This document shows positions 1 to 8,297 of a stretch of DNA of 58,491 nucleotides, piece after piece. The notes under the pieces were generated by a model, which did not search any database, was not told where the DNA came from, and was given only the letters and a program-made list of their open reading frames with translations. Origin of the DNA: CAYJBP01 sp964368605 (GTDB lineage Bacteria > Bacillota > Dehalobacteriia > UBA4068); the NCBI GenBank assembly GCA_964368605.1, contig CAYJBP010000002.1:1-58491 (forward strand), in the 5' to 3' direction. Within the stretch, counting starts at the first letter, position 1; each line of letters opens with the position of its first letter. Position numbers and translations under genes: made by a program.

Positions 1-3000
1 CCAATGGCGGCGGCAATGACCCCGATACCAATGGCGGCGGCAATAACCCCGATACCAATGGCGGTGGCAGTGATGATGATGAGATGCCGGATGTACCAAG
101 CAATAGCCCCGCCCCCAGCCCCAGAAATAGTACCGTTACTATGACTTTGGATTTTGAAGATGATAGTAGGGATTTGGAGCTTGAGGTTGTAATTGGTGAT
201 GTCTATACTATTGATCGGATTGCTAATAATACTGTTAGCGATTTAGATAATTTAGCCAATAAAATTTTGCCCCAAAGCGATGGCCCTGCCGGCGCTTGGC
301 ATTTATTTGGTAAATGGACAGATAACTGGGAAAATTTCTATTCTCCGGAAGCTCCTGATAACAGAGGTACTCTTACTGTTCCCAGCCGCGACTTCACCCT
401 AGAAATTGTTGAAACTCTATTGCCTTTGCCTCAATTAAGCTCTGTTAATTTCAGCTATGAGCAGGTTCTTGCCGGCGAAGGTACATCAACCAGCCCTTAT
501 CTTTTATTAGTGGGCGGAACTTATCAAATTTTCCCCAGATCTACCCAGCCTTTACCCGATAGCCGCATTATTGGTAGCGAAATGTGGCGCGAATTCAGCG
601 GCACAGACTTATATAGCTTTGTTGGTAATCCCAGCACCGGTTATTTTGATGGCGGCACTAATCCCTATTTAACCAGCCAAGGCTATGTGGACGAAAATGG
701 CAATCATTCCGTTTTTGTTAAAGCCGAAAAAACAGGCACAACAGGCAGTATTGCCCTTTCTACCTTCGATCCTAAATATAGTAATGATGGTCGTTGGGAT
801 AGAAGTATTTATCTTCATATCATAAATCCGATCACCGATTTGAAATTTAATGATAGCCTTAATCAAGTTCAATATGATAAAACCATATCTTTAGAAGATT
901 ATCTTACCTTTAGCCCCCAAGATACCAGCGAAACCGCTATTAAATGGGAAGTAGTAAGCAGCACCGATGCCAATGTATCTATTGATGCCAATGGCAATTT
1001 ATATACCGGCGCTAGCGCCGGCATGATCACTGTTAAGGCTACCGCAACCGGCTATGGCCAAGATGCTGACGGCAGTATTAAGGCAGGCATTATCAGTGCC
1101 GAAATTACTATTGATGCTACCCGTGATCCCGATATTTACAATATTACTTTTGACCCGATGGGCGGCAGCTTTATTGATGCCAGCCAGGCAACTGCCCAAA
1201 CCAATAATCAAGGCTATATAACTAGCTTGCCCCAACTTGCAGATCGCAATGCTATGTTGTTTAGCGGCTGGTATCTCGATCCCGGCTATAATGTTCGTTT
1301 TAGCACCGATACCTTGATTACCAATGACTCAACCATCTATGCCGGTTGGGTACAAGGCAATTATGCCACCGTTGAATTCGAGGCCAATCCTCCTGCCGGC
1401 GGTTCGGCAACAGCAGCTCCGCAATTTAAAACTATTGCCAATGGCACTGCTTTTGGTACTTTACCAATCGATATCCCTACCGCCAAAGATAGTAATGGTA
1501 AGGCTTTAGTTTTTGCCGGTTGGTATCCTAATGCCGATGGCAGTGGCGAAGCTTTACAATCGTCTACAATTATTAATACAAATATCACCTATTATGCCAA
1601 ATGGGAAGCATCACGCTCTATTAATGGCGATATCGGCTGGTCGGTAATCGAAGAGGTTCTTGATTTAGGCTCGCCCGATCCTGCCCAAAACCCAACCACC
1701 CCCAATAGCGGTGTTACTCAAAATTGGACAGAAGAGGGTGCTGCCGATGAAGATGCCGGCGATCGTGATTTGCGCTACTTTGAAGTAGAAATTAGCGGCG
1801 AACCTTTAGCCGTTGGCTCGGATATTATTATTGTATTAGATAAATCTACATCGATGCATAATGGTTCTCGCTGGGAGGATGCCGTAGCAGCCGTAGATAC
1901 CTTGGCCGAACAACTTTTTGATGTTGATGAGAATGGTCAAGATAATCCCGATAATTATAATCGGGTGGCTTTAGTTCAGTTTTCCGGCAATACCCGCAGC
2001 AGCTTTAATTTCCAAAACAGTTGGGCCGGCTTTAATAATAATTTTGATCGCGAGCAACCCAATTATAGCGCTCAAGGCTCTACCCCCCCTGCCGCAGATG
2101 ATAATCGTGCCGCAGGCGATGGTACCAATTATACTACCGCTTTACGCCAAGTAATCGAAATTATCGGCTCGCGTTCGGCTGCCGACAGTGCTCGCCCGGT
2201 ACATGTAATCTTTGTTTCTGACGGCAATCCCGAAACTTCGCGCAGCGCCCATGATCAAATCGTACAAGATGCTGCTGGTAATTCCTATGGCCCGGTAGTA
2301 GATAGCAGTGATACCGCCATAGAGTTTTCCCGTACCGACCAAAATGTTGTCGAAGCCCTTGGCTTAACCGGCGAAAAAGAGGCAGCTACTTTAATCGCAA
2401 TGGGCATTAATAGCTATGCGGTTGGTATCGAGCTTGCTCCCAGCAAATATTTAACAGCCATTGCCAATGGCCAGCAAGATAATGTGTTTACCAATGTAGA
2501 TAGCCAAGAACTTACCAATGTATTAACCCAAATCGGCGATTCGGTTATCGCCTATAGTCAACAAGCCCATATCACTTATAATATAGCAACAGCCTTCCCC
2601 AATCATGCTATTATCGATGACGCAGGCAGCGATGCCGAAAAACCGGCCTGGGAAAATGGTATTGGCCTTAATGATCGCCCAGCCAATAATGATTTTGCCA
2701 ACTCCTCGGCCAGCTATCAAATCAATGGCAGCACTATTACCTTTGATGTTAACTCTATACCCGAAGTGGGCTTAACCTTAGGCTTTTATGCGGAATATAC
2801 CCCGGAAGATCCCCCGGTTCCGCCTACACCACCTACTCCGCCCAATCCGCCCGTAAAGCCGCCCACACCGCCTACCATTCCCGATGAGCCTCCGACAGTA
2901 ATCGAAGAGCCGCCAACACCCTTAGCCGGTGGCGTGAATATCGAGGAAGCAGATACCCCCTTGGGCGAAACCCCAACCATTATCATCACCGAAGAAACTC

Positions 3001-3113
3001 CGCTAGGCCAATTGCCGCAAACAGGGGCAATCGGTATTAGCGCCGGCAATCTATTATTGGCTGCCCTAAGCGCCTTAGCCATCTTTGGTTTAAGCTTTAA
3101 AAAACGTAAATAA
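1..3113 (+). CDS. LPXTG-anchored surface protein with InlB-type repeats and a VWA domain (5' partial)
   Basis: The frame is open to the left edge, so the gene begins outside the window; the first in-frame ATG (84) has no ribosome site and lies inside a repeat tail, so I do not take it as the start. Counting from that ATG, I see two Listeria-Bacteroides (InlB B) repeats at about 350-425 and 428-507, each ending in a GW or KW motif. A von Willebrand A domain (about 575-820) follows, with the MIDAS motif DKSTS at 586-590. Then come a proline-rich stalk (908-950), the sorting signal LPQTG (977-981), a hydrophobic stretch and the tail KKRK. Family knowledge says sortase cleaves LPXTG between T and G and links the protein to the wall; adhesion is inferred from VWA. 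The sortase at 20453-21208 is a candidate partner. A strong terminator follows. Confidence 0.9.
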   Translation, partial: NGGGNDPDTNGGGNNPDTNGGGSDDDEMPDVPSNSPAPSPRNSTVTMTLDFEDDSRDLELEVVIGDVYTIDRIANNTVSDLDNLANKILPQSDGPAGAWHLFGKWTDNWENFYSPEAPDNRGTLTVPSRDFTLEIVETLLPLPQLSSVNFSYEQVLAGEGTSTSPYLLLVGGTYQIFPRSTQPLPDSRIIGSEMWREFSGTDLYSFVGNPSTGYFDGGTNPYLTSQGYVDENGNHSVFVKAEKTGTTGSIALSTFDPKYSNDGRWDRSIYLHIINPITDLKFNDSLNQVQYDKTISLEDYLTFSPQDTSETAIKWEVVSSTDANVSIDANGNLYTGASAGMITVKATATGYGQDADGSIKAGIISAEITIDATRDPDIYNITFDPMGGSFIDASQATAQTNNQGYITSLPQLADRNAMLFSGWYLDPGYNVRFSTDTLITNDSTIYAGWVQGNYATVEFEANPPAGGSATAAPQFKTIANGTAFGTLPIDIPTAKDSNGKALVFAGWYPNADGSGEALQSSTIINTNITYYAKWEASRSINGDIGWSVIEEVLDLGSPDPAQNPTTPNSGVTQNWTEEGAADEDAGDRDLRYFEVEISGEPLAVGSDIIIVLDKSTSMHNGSRWEDAVAAVDTLAEQLFDVDENGQDNPDNYNRVALVQFSGNTRSSFNFQNSWAGFNNNFDREQPNYSAQGSTPPAADDNRAAGDGTNYTTALRQVIEIIGSRSAADSARPVHVIFVSDGNPETSRSAHDQIVQDAAGNSYGPVVDSSDTAIEFSRTDQNVVEALGLTGEKEAATLIAMGINSYAVGIELAPSKYLTAIANGQQDNVFTNVDSQELTNVLTQIGDSVIAYSQQAHITYNIATAFPNHAIIDDAGSDAEKPAWENGIGLNDRPANNDFANSSASYQINGSTITFDVNSIPEVGLTLGFYAEYTPEDPPVPPTPPTPPNPPVKPPTPPTIPDEPPTVIEEPPTPLAGGVNIEEADTPLGETPTIIITEETPLGQLPQTGAIGISAGNLLLAALSALAIFGLSFKKRK
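3..83 (+). repeat. 27-bp in-frame tandem repeat in the surface-protein gene
   Basis: Two nearly identical 27-base units (3-29 and 30-56) and a diverged third (57-83) encode the nonapeptide NGGGNDPDT and variants. The array runs off the left edge, so the copy number is unknown. Such Gly/Asn/Asp repeats usually form flexible spacers in wall-anchored proteins and can change length by slippage. Confidence 0.85.
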
Positions 3114-3140
3114 TTAATAGTCTTTAAATTAGCTAAAAGA

Positions 3141-3182
3141 GGCTATCGCAAATATAACTGTTTGCGATAGCCTTCTTTTTTT
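3141..3182 (+). terminator. Rho-independent terminator of the surface-protein gene
   Basis: A perfect 12-bp stem (3141-3152 with 3161-3172) has an 8-nt loop and is followed by a T-rich run. It lies 27 bases after the stop codon. Confidence 0.9.
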
Positions 3183-3224
3183 ATCCATGGGCGTTGTTGG
3201 TTTTTTGCTTGATATTTGGGGCTG

Positions 3225-3330
3225 TTTTGGCTTCGCCAAAAGGCGCCGGTTTTAAGCCAGCTTTCTTTCCTTTAAAACCTTGGGGCTTTGCCCCAAACCC
3301 CACAATTTTTTGTAAAAAATTGATTAAAAC
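3225..3330 (+). repeat. Palindromic intergenic repeat element, copy A
   Basis: This stretch fills most of the 367-base gap between the surface-protein gene and the racemase-like gene. It holds a small hairpin (TTTTGGC/GCCAAAA, 3225-3241). A conserved block follows at 3273-3330: a CTTGGGG...CCCCAA hairpin, a C-rich linker, an A/T palindrome around AATTTTTTG, then TTGATTAAAAC. The 3273-3330 block recurs in the same orientation at 45157-45222. No ORF is visible. The function is unknown; it could be a REP-like or miniature mobile element, or a terminator-like RNA. Confidence 0.6.
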
Positions 3331-3390
3331 TTTAAAACATCTACTTTAATATACATTTTTTTAATATATCAAAATATCCCCTTAAAACTA

Positions 3391-3418
3391 TTGTATTTTC
3401 TGCTATTTATGTTATAAT
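3391..3418 (+). promoter_or_regulatory. Sigma-A-type promoter for the racemase/corrinoid pair
   Basis: TTGTAT (3391-3396) and a perfect TATAAT (3413-3418) are separated by 16 bp. They lie 63 bases before the ATG at 3481, which has a good AAGGAGGA ribosome site. Confidence 0.6.
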
Positions 3419-3480
3419 AGTTGCTAAGCATTTATAATTAGTTTAAATTTTTCGGCAATTTTTTATAAGGAGGATTTATT

Positions 3481-4257
3481 ATGCAGCATGATTTAAATAT
3501 CACAAATATCATATCAAAAAAGCAATATAAATGCTATGGCATGGGTTTAGGTGTTATTTTATTTGATGCAGTTTTTCCTGCTTTTCCCGGCGATGTTCGT
3601 AATGCCAGCGCCTTTCCTTATAATATTCAATACTGTGTTGCCGAGGGCGTAAATAATCACACCTTAATTTTTAATCCCGATAAAGACTTATGCCTAAAAG
3701 CTGCTTTAAATGCAGGTAAATATTTACAGGATTTAGGCTGCAAAGCCTTAATCGGCGAATGTGGCTATTTTGGCCTTTTACAAAAAGAAATGGCCGCCGC
3801 CTTTGATATCCCTGTATTTATGTCTTCGCTTTTGCAAGTAGGCTGGATGCAAAAAATATTAAACCCGAAACAAAAAGTAGGTATTATGTGCGCTCATAAA
3901 AATTCTTTATCGACAGAAGTTCTTAATGCCGTGGGTATTGAAAATAAAGACAGCTTAATCATTGCCGGAACTCAAGATGATTATAATATTAGTGAATTTA
4001 GCAATCTATGGGATGACCGCTTTCGGGAAATTGGCCATTGCGATTATGCCAAGGCCGAGCAGCAATTTGTTGATGCCTGTAAAGATTTTGTAGCCAAAAA
4101 CCCCAATATGGCCGCCTTGGTGCTGGAATGCACCGGCTTTCCCGTATTTGGACGAGCCATTCAGCGTGCGGTGGGTATCCCTGTTTTAAGCTGGTCTACC
4201 TTGATGGATTATGCTAATTCTATAACTGTGCATCGTGATTTTTATGGTCATGTTTAA
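3481..4257 (+). CDS. Aspartate/glutamate racemase superfamily protein
   Basis: The 258-aa product has the layout of the Asp/Glu/hydantoin racemase superfamily. One candidate catalytic cysteine sits in GECGYFG (Cys94) and the second in LECTGFP (Cys217), in the two symmetrical positions where cofactor-independent racemases place their acid and base. It is soluble with no signal peptide. The start is set by AAGGAGGA 7 bases upstream. The next gene, 45 bases downstream with its own strong ribosome site, encodes a corrinoid protein, so the two are probably co-transcribed. The substrate cannot be told from sequence; it need not be an amino acid, since the superfamily also includes isomerases and decarboxylases. 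It is clearly different from the canonical aspartate racemase at 7347-8039. Confidence 0.75.
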   Translation: MQHDLNITNIISKKQYKCYGMGLGVILFDAVFPAFPGDVRNASAFPYNIQYCVAEGVNNHTLIFNPDKDLCLKAALNAGKYLQDLGCKALIGECGYFGLLQKEMAAAFDIPVFMSSLLQVGWMQKILNPKQKVGIMCAHKNSLSTEVLNAVGIENKDSLIIAGTQDDYNISEFSNLWDDRFREIGHCDYAKAEQQFVDACKDFVAKNPNMAALVLECTGFPVFGRAIQRAVGIPVLSWSTLMDYANSITVHRDFYGHV

Positions 4258-4302
4258 AAAAAGAATACTTTTGCAATTATATACATAAAAGGAGGATAAC
4301 AA

Positions 4303-4929
4303 ATGTTGTACACACAAATGGTAGAAGAATTAAAAAATGGCCAAGCCGATAAGGTAGTAGAATTAACCAAACAGGCTTTAGCCGAAGGCTTAACCCCTAA
4401 GGAAATTATCAATGATGGTTTAATGGTCGGCATGAATGTAGTGGGTCAATTATTTAAAGATAATGAAATGTTTGTGCCGGAAGTATTAATGGCCAGCAGA
4501 GCCATGACAGCAGGCATCGAGGTTGTTAAGCCCTTATTAACCGGTGCCGATATGGAAAGCAAAGGCATTTGCGTATTTGCTACCGTACAGGGCGATTTAC
4601 ATGATATCGGCAAAAGATTGGTTACAATGATGATGGAAAGCTCCGGCTATGAAATAATAGATTTAGGCGTGGATGTATCGCCTACGGCAATTGTGGATGC
4701 CGTTAAAGAGCATAATGCCGATATAGTTGGGATGTCGGCCATGCTTACCACTACAATGCAGGCTATGGAGGCTACCATTAAGGCTTTACAAGAAGCCGGT
4801 TTAGATAATGTAAAGGTTATGATAGGCGGTGCGCCGGTTAATGCTGCGTATGCCAAAGATATTGGCGGCCATTATTCGCCGGATGCCAGCTCTGCGATAG
4901 AATTAGCCAATAGCTTAATGAATAAATAA
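4303..4929 (+). CDS. Corrinoid (cobalamin-binding) protein, MtaC/MtbC type
   Basis: The 208-aa protein has the usual two parts: an N-terminal helical cap (about 1-85) and a Rossmann-like B12-binding domain (88-205). The lower axial ligand motif is intact: DLHDIG at 98-103 with His100, followed by SAMLTTTM and GGAPV. Family members shuttle a methyl group on cobalt between a substrate-specific methyltransferase and a second methyltransferase. Neither partner is encoded nearby. Its only neighbour in the transcription unit is the racemase-like gene upstream, an unusual pairing. The start has an AAGGAGGATAAC ribosome site. A terminator follows. The family assignment is firm; the substrate is unknown. 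Confidence 0.9.
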   Translation: MLYTQMVEELKNGQADKVVELTKQALAEGLTPKEIINDGLMVGMNVVGQLFKDNEMFVPEVLMASRAMTAGIEVVKPLLTGADMESKGICVFATVQGDLHDIGKRLVTMMMESSGYEIIDLGVDVSPTAIVDAVKEHNADIVGMSAMLTTTMQAMEATIKALQEAGLDNVKVMIGGAPVNAAYAKDIGGHYSPDASSAIELANSLMNK

Positions 4930-4987
4930 TTTTTTTAAATAAAAGCATAGCCTATATTAGGCTAGCGTAATCACAAATCGCCTAAAC

Positions 4988-5024
4988 AAAAAGGATGTCG
5001 CAAAAAACTTGCGACATCCTTTTT
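4988..5024. terminator. Bidirectional terminator between convergent genes
   Basis: An 11-bp GC-containing stem (4993-5003 with 5009-5019) is flanked by A5 and T5, giving T-runs on both strands. It sits between the corrinoid gene (+) and the MCP-like gene (-). Confidence 0.9.
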
Positions 5025-5035
5025 ATTATTAGGTC

Positions 5036-6385
5036 TTAATTTTGAATAGCCTTATTAATAGAATAAAGCTCTTCGGTAATTTCATGGGCGATAGTGGTAC
5101 TTTCGCCTGCGGTGGTTGCTGTTTGGCCGGTAATATTGCTTATATTTTCGATTTGCTGCAAAATATTATTAATGCTCTGCACCTGAATTTGCATAACTTC
5201 GCTAATCTGGCCGGCAATATCGGCCGAATATTGCGAATCGCTAATTACCGAATCCATATCCTTAACCGCTTCTTTTACCAGCTTAACTCCAACTTGTACA
5301 TTGGCAATAGTTTCGTTAACTAAGGCGGCACTATCATTGGCTGCCTCCGAACTATGACTGGCCAGCATTCCTACCTCTTGGGCCACAACCGCAAAACCAC
5401 TGCCTGCCGTACCGGCACGGGCCGCCTCTACCGAGGCATTTAAGGCCAAAATATTGGTTTGAAATGCAATATTTTCGATGGTTTGGATAATACCGCTAAT
5501 CTTTTCGGAAGAAGCTTCAATTTCATTGATTGATATCAAAATATCATGCATCCGCTGATTGCTAAGCTCAAGCTTTTTAACGCTTTGCATGGCCGTATCC
5601 CGGGAATTAATCGTTTTCTCCTGGGTAGAATAAGCTTCCTCCTTCATCGCAGTGCTTTGCTGCAATACATCTTCGATAATCCGATTTTGATCATTAGATG
5701 TTTGGCTAATCGTATTAGCAATATCCAACATCCGCCGCGATGTACCCTCTAAATTATTACTGCGCATCCTAACTTCATCAAAAATTTGCTGCTGCAATAG
5801 GGCATTATTACGGCTTTCGGCCATCTTGGTTTCAACCTGCTTAAGCAAAGATTCGGATTGCAGCTCCTTAGCAGCCGATTGCTCCATAAAAGAACTGCCC
5901 CATTTAACCAAAAAGTAAAGTAATAGTATGCAAAAATTAATGCCCAAAAGGCCACGAATAATATTGCCCAAGTCGACATTGCCATATAATTGAGGGGCAA
6001 AGAATAATACTCCGAATAAAACCAAAGCGCCGATAAGCCATTGCTTAAGAATTAGTTTAGGATTATAATAAAGCCCACCCATGGCCAAAGATGCAATAAT
6101 TAAAGGCAGGGTAGCGAGCAGATTTTGGCTAAGCAAGCCAAAACCTAAAATAAGAATAAACTGCGAATAGGCCAAAATATTGATGCAAATAGAGTATTGC
6201 TCACGCTTTTTAAAAAATTGGCATAGCCCGGTAAGTAACAGCGTAAAGCCTATAATTGCCAAACCGCTGGCAATATTCCCTCCTACTAGATAAAGTGTGC
6301 CATAAAGGGCTGCTCCCGATAGAAGTATTAGTTGATTAACAGTTAATAACTTAAAAGTACCGATAACAGATTTTTTTTCACTCAT
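5036..6385 (-). CDS. Methyl-accepting chemotaxis-type signalling protein with a polytopic membrane sensor
   Basis: The C-terminal half is a classical MCP signalling coiled coil, including the hairpin tip FQTNILALNASVEAARAG that contacts CheA/CheW. The N-terminal ~170 residues are hydrophobic with about six membrane segments and no obvious extracellular ligand domain. I see no HAMP domain between membrane and coiled coil. I chose the ATG at 6385 because GGAGG (6391-6395) lies 5 bases upstream; the longer frame would start at a TTG that overlaps this ribosome site. It is a single-gene unit with its own promoter in a palindrome. No che genes are in the window. It probably reports membrane state or a membrane-soluble signal, which is inference. 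Confidence 0.85.
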   Translation of the reverse strand: MSEKKSVIGTFKLLTVNQLILLSGAALYGTLYLVGGNIASGLAIIGFTLLLTGLCQFFKKREQYSICINILAYSQFILILGFGLLSQNLLATLPLIIASLAMGGLYYNPKLILKQWLIGALVLFGVLFFAPQLYGNVDLGNIIRGLLGINFCILLLYFLVKWGSSFMEQSAAKELQSESLLKQVETKMAESRNNALLQQQIFDEVRMRSNNLEGTSRRMLDIANTISQTSNDQNRIIEDVLQQSTAMKEEAYSTQEKTINSRDTAMQSVKKLELSNQRMHDILISINEIEASSEKISGIIQTIENIAFQTNILALNASVEAARAGTAGSGFAVVAQEVGMLASHSSEAANDSAALVNETIANVQVGVKLVKEAVKDMDSVISDSQYSADIAGQISEVMQIQVQSINNILQQIENISNITGQTATTAGESTTIAHEITEELYSINKAIQN

Positions 6386-6414
6386 ATAAACCTCCAAATC
6401 TGTACACTTATAAC

Positions 6415-6461
6415 AAATGCTACTATAATTTAATTATAGTAGCATTTTAGGATAAATACAA
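6415..6461 (-). promoter_or_regulatory. Promoter of the MCP-like gene overlapping a 16-bp palindrome
   Basis: On the minus strand, TTGTAT (6461-6456) and TATAAT (6438-6433) are 17 bp apart. The -10 box lies inside one arm of a perfect inverted repeat (6415-6430 with 6432-6447), so the palindrome spans the -10 and the likely start site. It could be an operator, or in RNA a terminator of the upstream ylmH gene, although no good T-run follows. Confidence 0.55.
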
Positions 6462-6515
6462 GTAAAAGTTAAAAAAACATTCCAAACTAAGCAATATTTT
6501 TGATTAGTGATTAAG

Positions 6516-7292
6516 CTATAAATACTGCTCGATAGTAATATAAATGCGATCTTTTTTGCTTTTACCACCTATCTCTTTTAGGGCGGCCTTACCATGCCCT
6601 CTTAAAGAGAGAATATCGCCTGCCACCAATTGTTTGATTGTAGATGTGGTTGGACGACTATTAACTAAGCATAAACCATGGCCAATTGCTGCCTGAGCCT
6701 CGCTGCGGGATAAATTAAAAGCGGCGGCTACTACCGCATCCAAGCGCAGCGATTTTACCAAGCTTCTTATTTCCTTAACCCGCTTGGCAGGTGGCAAAAT
6801 CTCGGCAAATTGAGCGGAATTAAGGATAACGGTAGCCCCTCCTACCTGCTGTAAATTGCTTAAAACAAAATCATAAATGCCAACTGTTACAAAGATATAG
6901 CTGCAATTTTCCAAAACCAGAATATCACCCAAGGCCTCGCGCTTTATGCCTAAAGACATTAAACTGCCCAAAATATCACGATGGCTTAAATTGGCTTTAT
7001 AAGTTAGCTTTAAAGGGCGTAAAGGGTAATTTTCTGATGTATTGGCAGGGCTAGGCATGGCGTCCGGGCAAAAAATAAGTAAGCGGCGCTCGGCCTGCTC
7101 ATAGCCGCCGGCCTCATCCAAGGTGCAGCATAAGTATTTTTGAGCACGGCGGCATAATTCCAGCTCGGCCGGGCTTAAAAAGGGGCTAAAGGCATAATAG
7201 CCGCTTTGATCTGCCCGTTTATCCAAATCCAGCAGGCGGCGCAGGAGGATTTTTTCTTGATCGGTTTGCGCCATAGCGAGCAATTTTTCCAT
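6516..7292 (-). CDS. ylmH: YlmH-family S4-domain RNA-binding protein
   Basis: The 258-aa protein matches the YlmH family in length and layout. An N-terminal region is followed by a central domain resembling that of photosystem II S4 proteins. A C-terminal S4 RNA-binding domain (about 183-245) carries the pattern RLDAVVAAAFNLSRSEA...GLCLVN. In Bacillus, YlmH binds the 50S subunit and can act in rescue of stalled ribosomes (ribosome-associated quality control). It usually sits in the division/cell-wall cluster near sepF and divIVA. Here it stands between the aspartate racemase gene and the MCP-like gene, away from such partners. The ATG at 7292 is preceded by AAAGGCC. Confidence 0.85.
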   Translation of the reverse strand: MEKLLAMAQTDQEKILLRRLLDLDKRADQSGYYAFSPFLSPAELELCRRAQKYLCCTLDEAGGYEQAERRLLIFCPDAMPSPANTSENYPLRPLKLTYKANLSHRDILGSLMSLGIKREALGDILVLENCSYIFVTVGIYDFVLSNLQQVGGATVILNSAQFAEILPPAKRVKEIRSLVKSLRLDAVVAAAFNLSRSEAQAAIGHGLCLVNSRPTTSTIKQLVAGDILSLRGHGKAALKEIGGKSKKDRIYITIEQYL

Positions 7293-7346
7293 ATAAGGCC
7301 TTTCAGTAGTTAAATTGTTAAATATGTAAGTTGATTGCCAAGCTTT

Positions 7347-8039
7347 TTAATCGGCTATGGCAATCCGGGCGGCGGCTAGGGCATGGATTTGGCTGGTATC
7401 AAAAACCGGCAGGCTAATATCATTTTGATTAATCAAAAGGCCAATTTCCGTGCAACCTAAAATAATGCCTTCTGCGCCTTCGGCCTGCAATTTGGCGATG
7501 ATTTGCAAATACTTTTGCTTGGATTCTGCCTTGATTTGCCCTAAGCATAATTCTTGATAAATAATATCATTGACGATTTCCATGTCGTCGGCATTGGGAA
7601 TAAGCACTTTAAGGCCATTATCGATAAGCTTTTGCTTATAAAAATCTTGGCTCATGGTGTATTTGGTGCCCAGCAAGGCAATTTTAGTGATATTTTTTTC
7701 GATTATCGCCTGCGCGGTGGCCTCGGCAATATGAAGGATAGGAATTTTAATATTTTGTTCTATTTGCGGGGCTACTTTATGCATAGTATTAGTGCAAATT
7801 ATGATAATATCAGCGCCGGCTTGCTCTAAATTAAGGGCAATTTCGGCCAGCATTCGACCACTTTGTTCCCATTCACCTTGGGCCTGATAATGCTCGATTT
7901 CGGCAAAATCTACACTATAAAGCAAAATTTTTGCCGAATGCAGTCCGCCTAATAGCTCTTTAACTCTTTGATTAATCAATTGATAATATGTAACGGTACT
8001 TTCCCAGCTCATGCCGCCGATGAGGCCTATTGTTTTCAT
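7347..8039 (-). CDS. Aspartate racemase (amino-acid racemase, RacD/YgeA type)
   Basis: The 230-aa protein starts with the family signature GLIGGMSWEST and has both catalytic cysteines, in CTNTMH (Cys82) and GCTEIG (Cys196). Members interconvert L- and D-aspartate, or related amino acids, without PLP, using one cysteine on each face of the substrate. D-Asp can feed peptidoglycan cross-bridges, but no ligase is in the window to confirm this. The ribosome site is TAGGAGAAAACT. The leader contains two hairpins (8074-8157). Exact substrate preference is not visible in the sequence. Confidence 0.85.
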   Translation of the reverse strand: MKTIGLIGGMSWESTVTYYQLINQRVKELLGGLHSAKILLYSVDFAEIEHYQAQGEWEQSGRMLAEIALNLEQAGADIIIICTNTMHKVAPQIEQNIKIPILHIAEATAQAIIEKNITKIALLGTKYTMSQDFYKQKLIDNGLKVLIPNADDMEIVNDIIYQELCLGQIKAESKQKYLQIIAKLQAEGAEGIILGCTEIGLLINQNDISLPVFDTSQIHALAAARIAIAD

Positions 8040-8073
8040 AGTTTTCTCCTAGTTGATATAATTGTGCCATAAA

Positions 8074-8157
8074 AAATTCTTGGCCGCCTTTTGGCCGAGA
8101 ATTTCCGGCGAGTTAAATATGATATAATAATCACTTTGCGATTATTATATCATATTT
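8074..8157. other. Two adjacent stem-loops between the racemase and fur-type genes
   Basis: The first stem (8074-8085 with 8093-8104) contains GGCC/GGCC and one wobble. The second is a perfect 18-bp A/T-rich stem (8115-8132 with 8140-8157) with a 7-nt loop. Both lie in the probable leader of the leftward racemase gene and could act as operator or attenuator. No coding sequence is present here. Confidence 0.6.
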
Positions 8158-8190
8158 TTGGCCAAAATACCAGTAGCATCAGTAATCAAT

Positions 8191-8271
8191 ATTAATTGCA
8201 ATTAATTCGCAAATTACTAGGCGAATTTTATTGACATTATTAAATATTTATGATAATATCAATTTGCGAAT
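8191..8271 (+). promoter_or_regulatory. Fur-type gene promoter flanked by inverted repeats (candidate metal operator)
   Basis: TTGACA (8231-8236) and TAATAT (8254-8259) are 17 bp apart. An exact 11-bp inverted repeat brackets this promoter: ATTCGCAAATT (8205-8215) and AATTTGCGAAT (8261-8271). Just upstream is a perfect 16-bp palindrome (8191-8206). This layout suits autoregulation by the Fur-family protein encoded next, which is inference. Confidence 0.6.
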
Positions 8272-8297
8272 GAATACTAAATTTATTAGAGGTAATT

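Noticed and set aside
84..84. ATG at 84 as start of the surface-protein gene
   Set aside because: The frame is open to the window edge through an in-frame repeat, there is no ribosome site, and no signal peptide follows.
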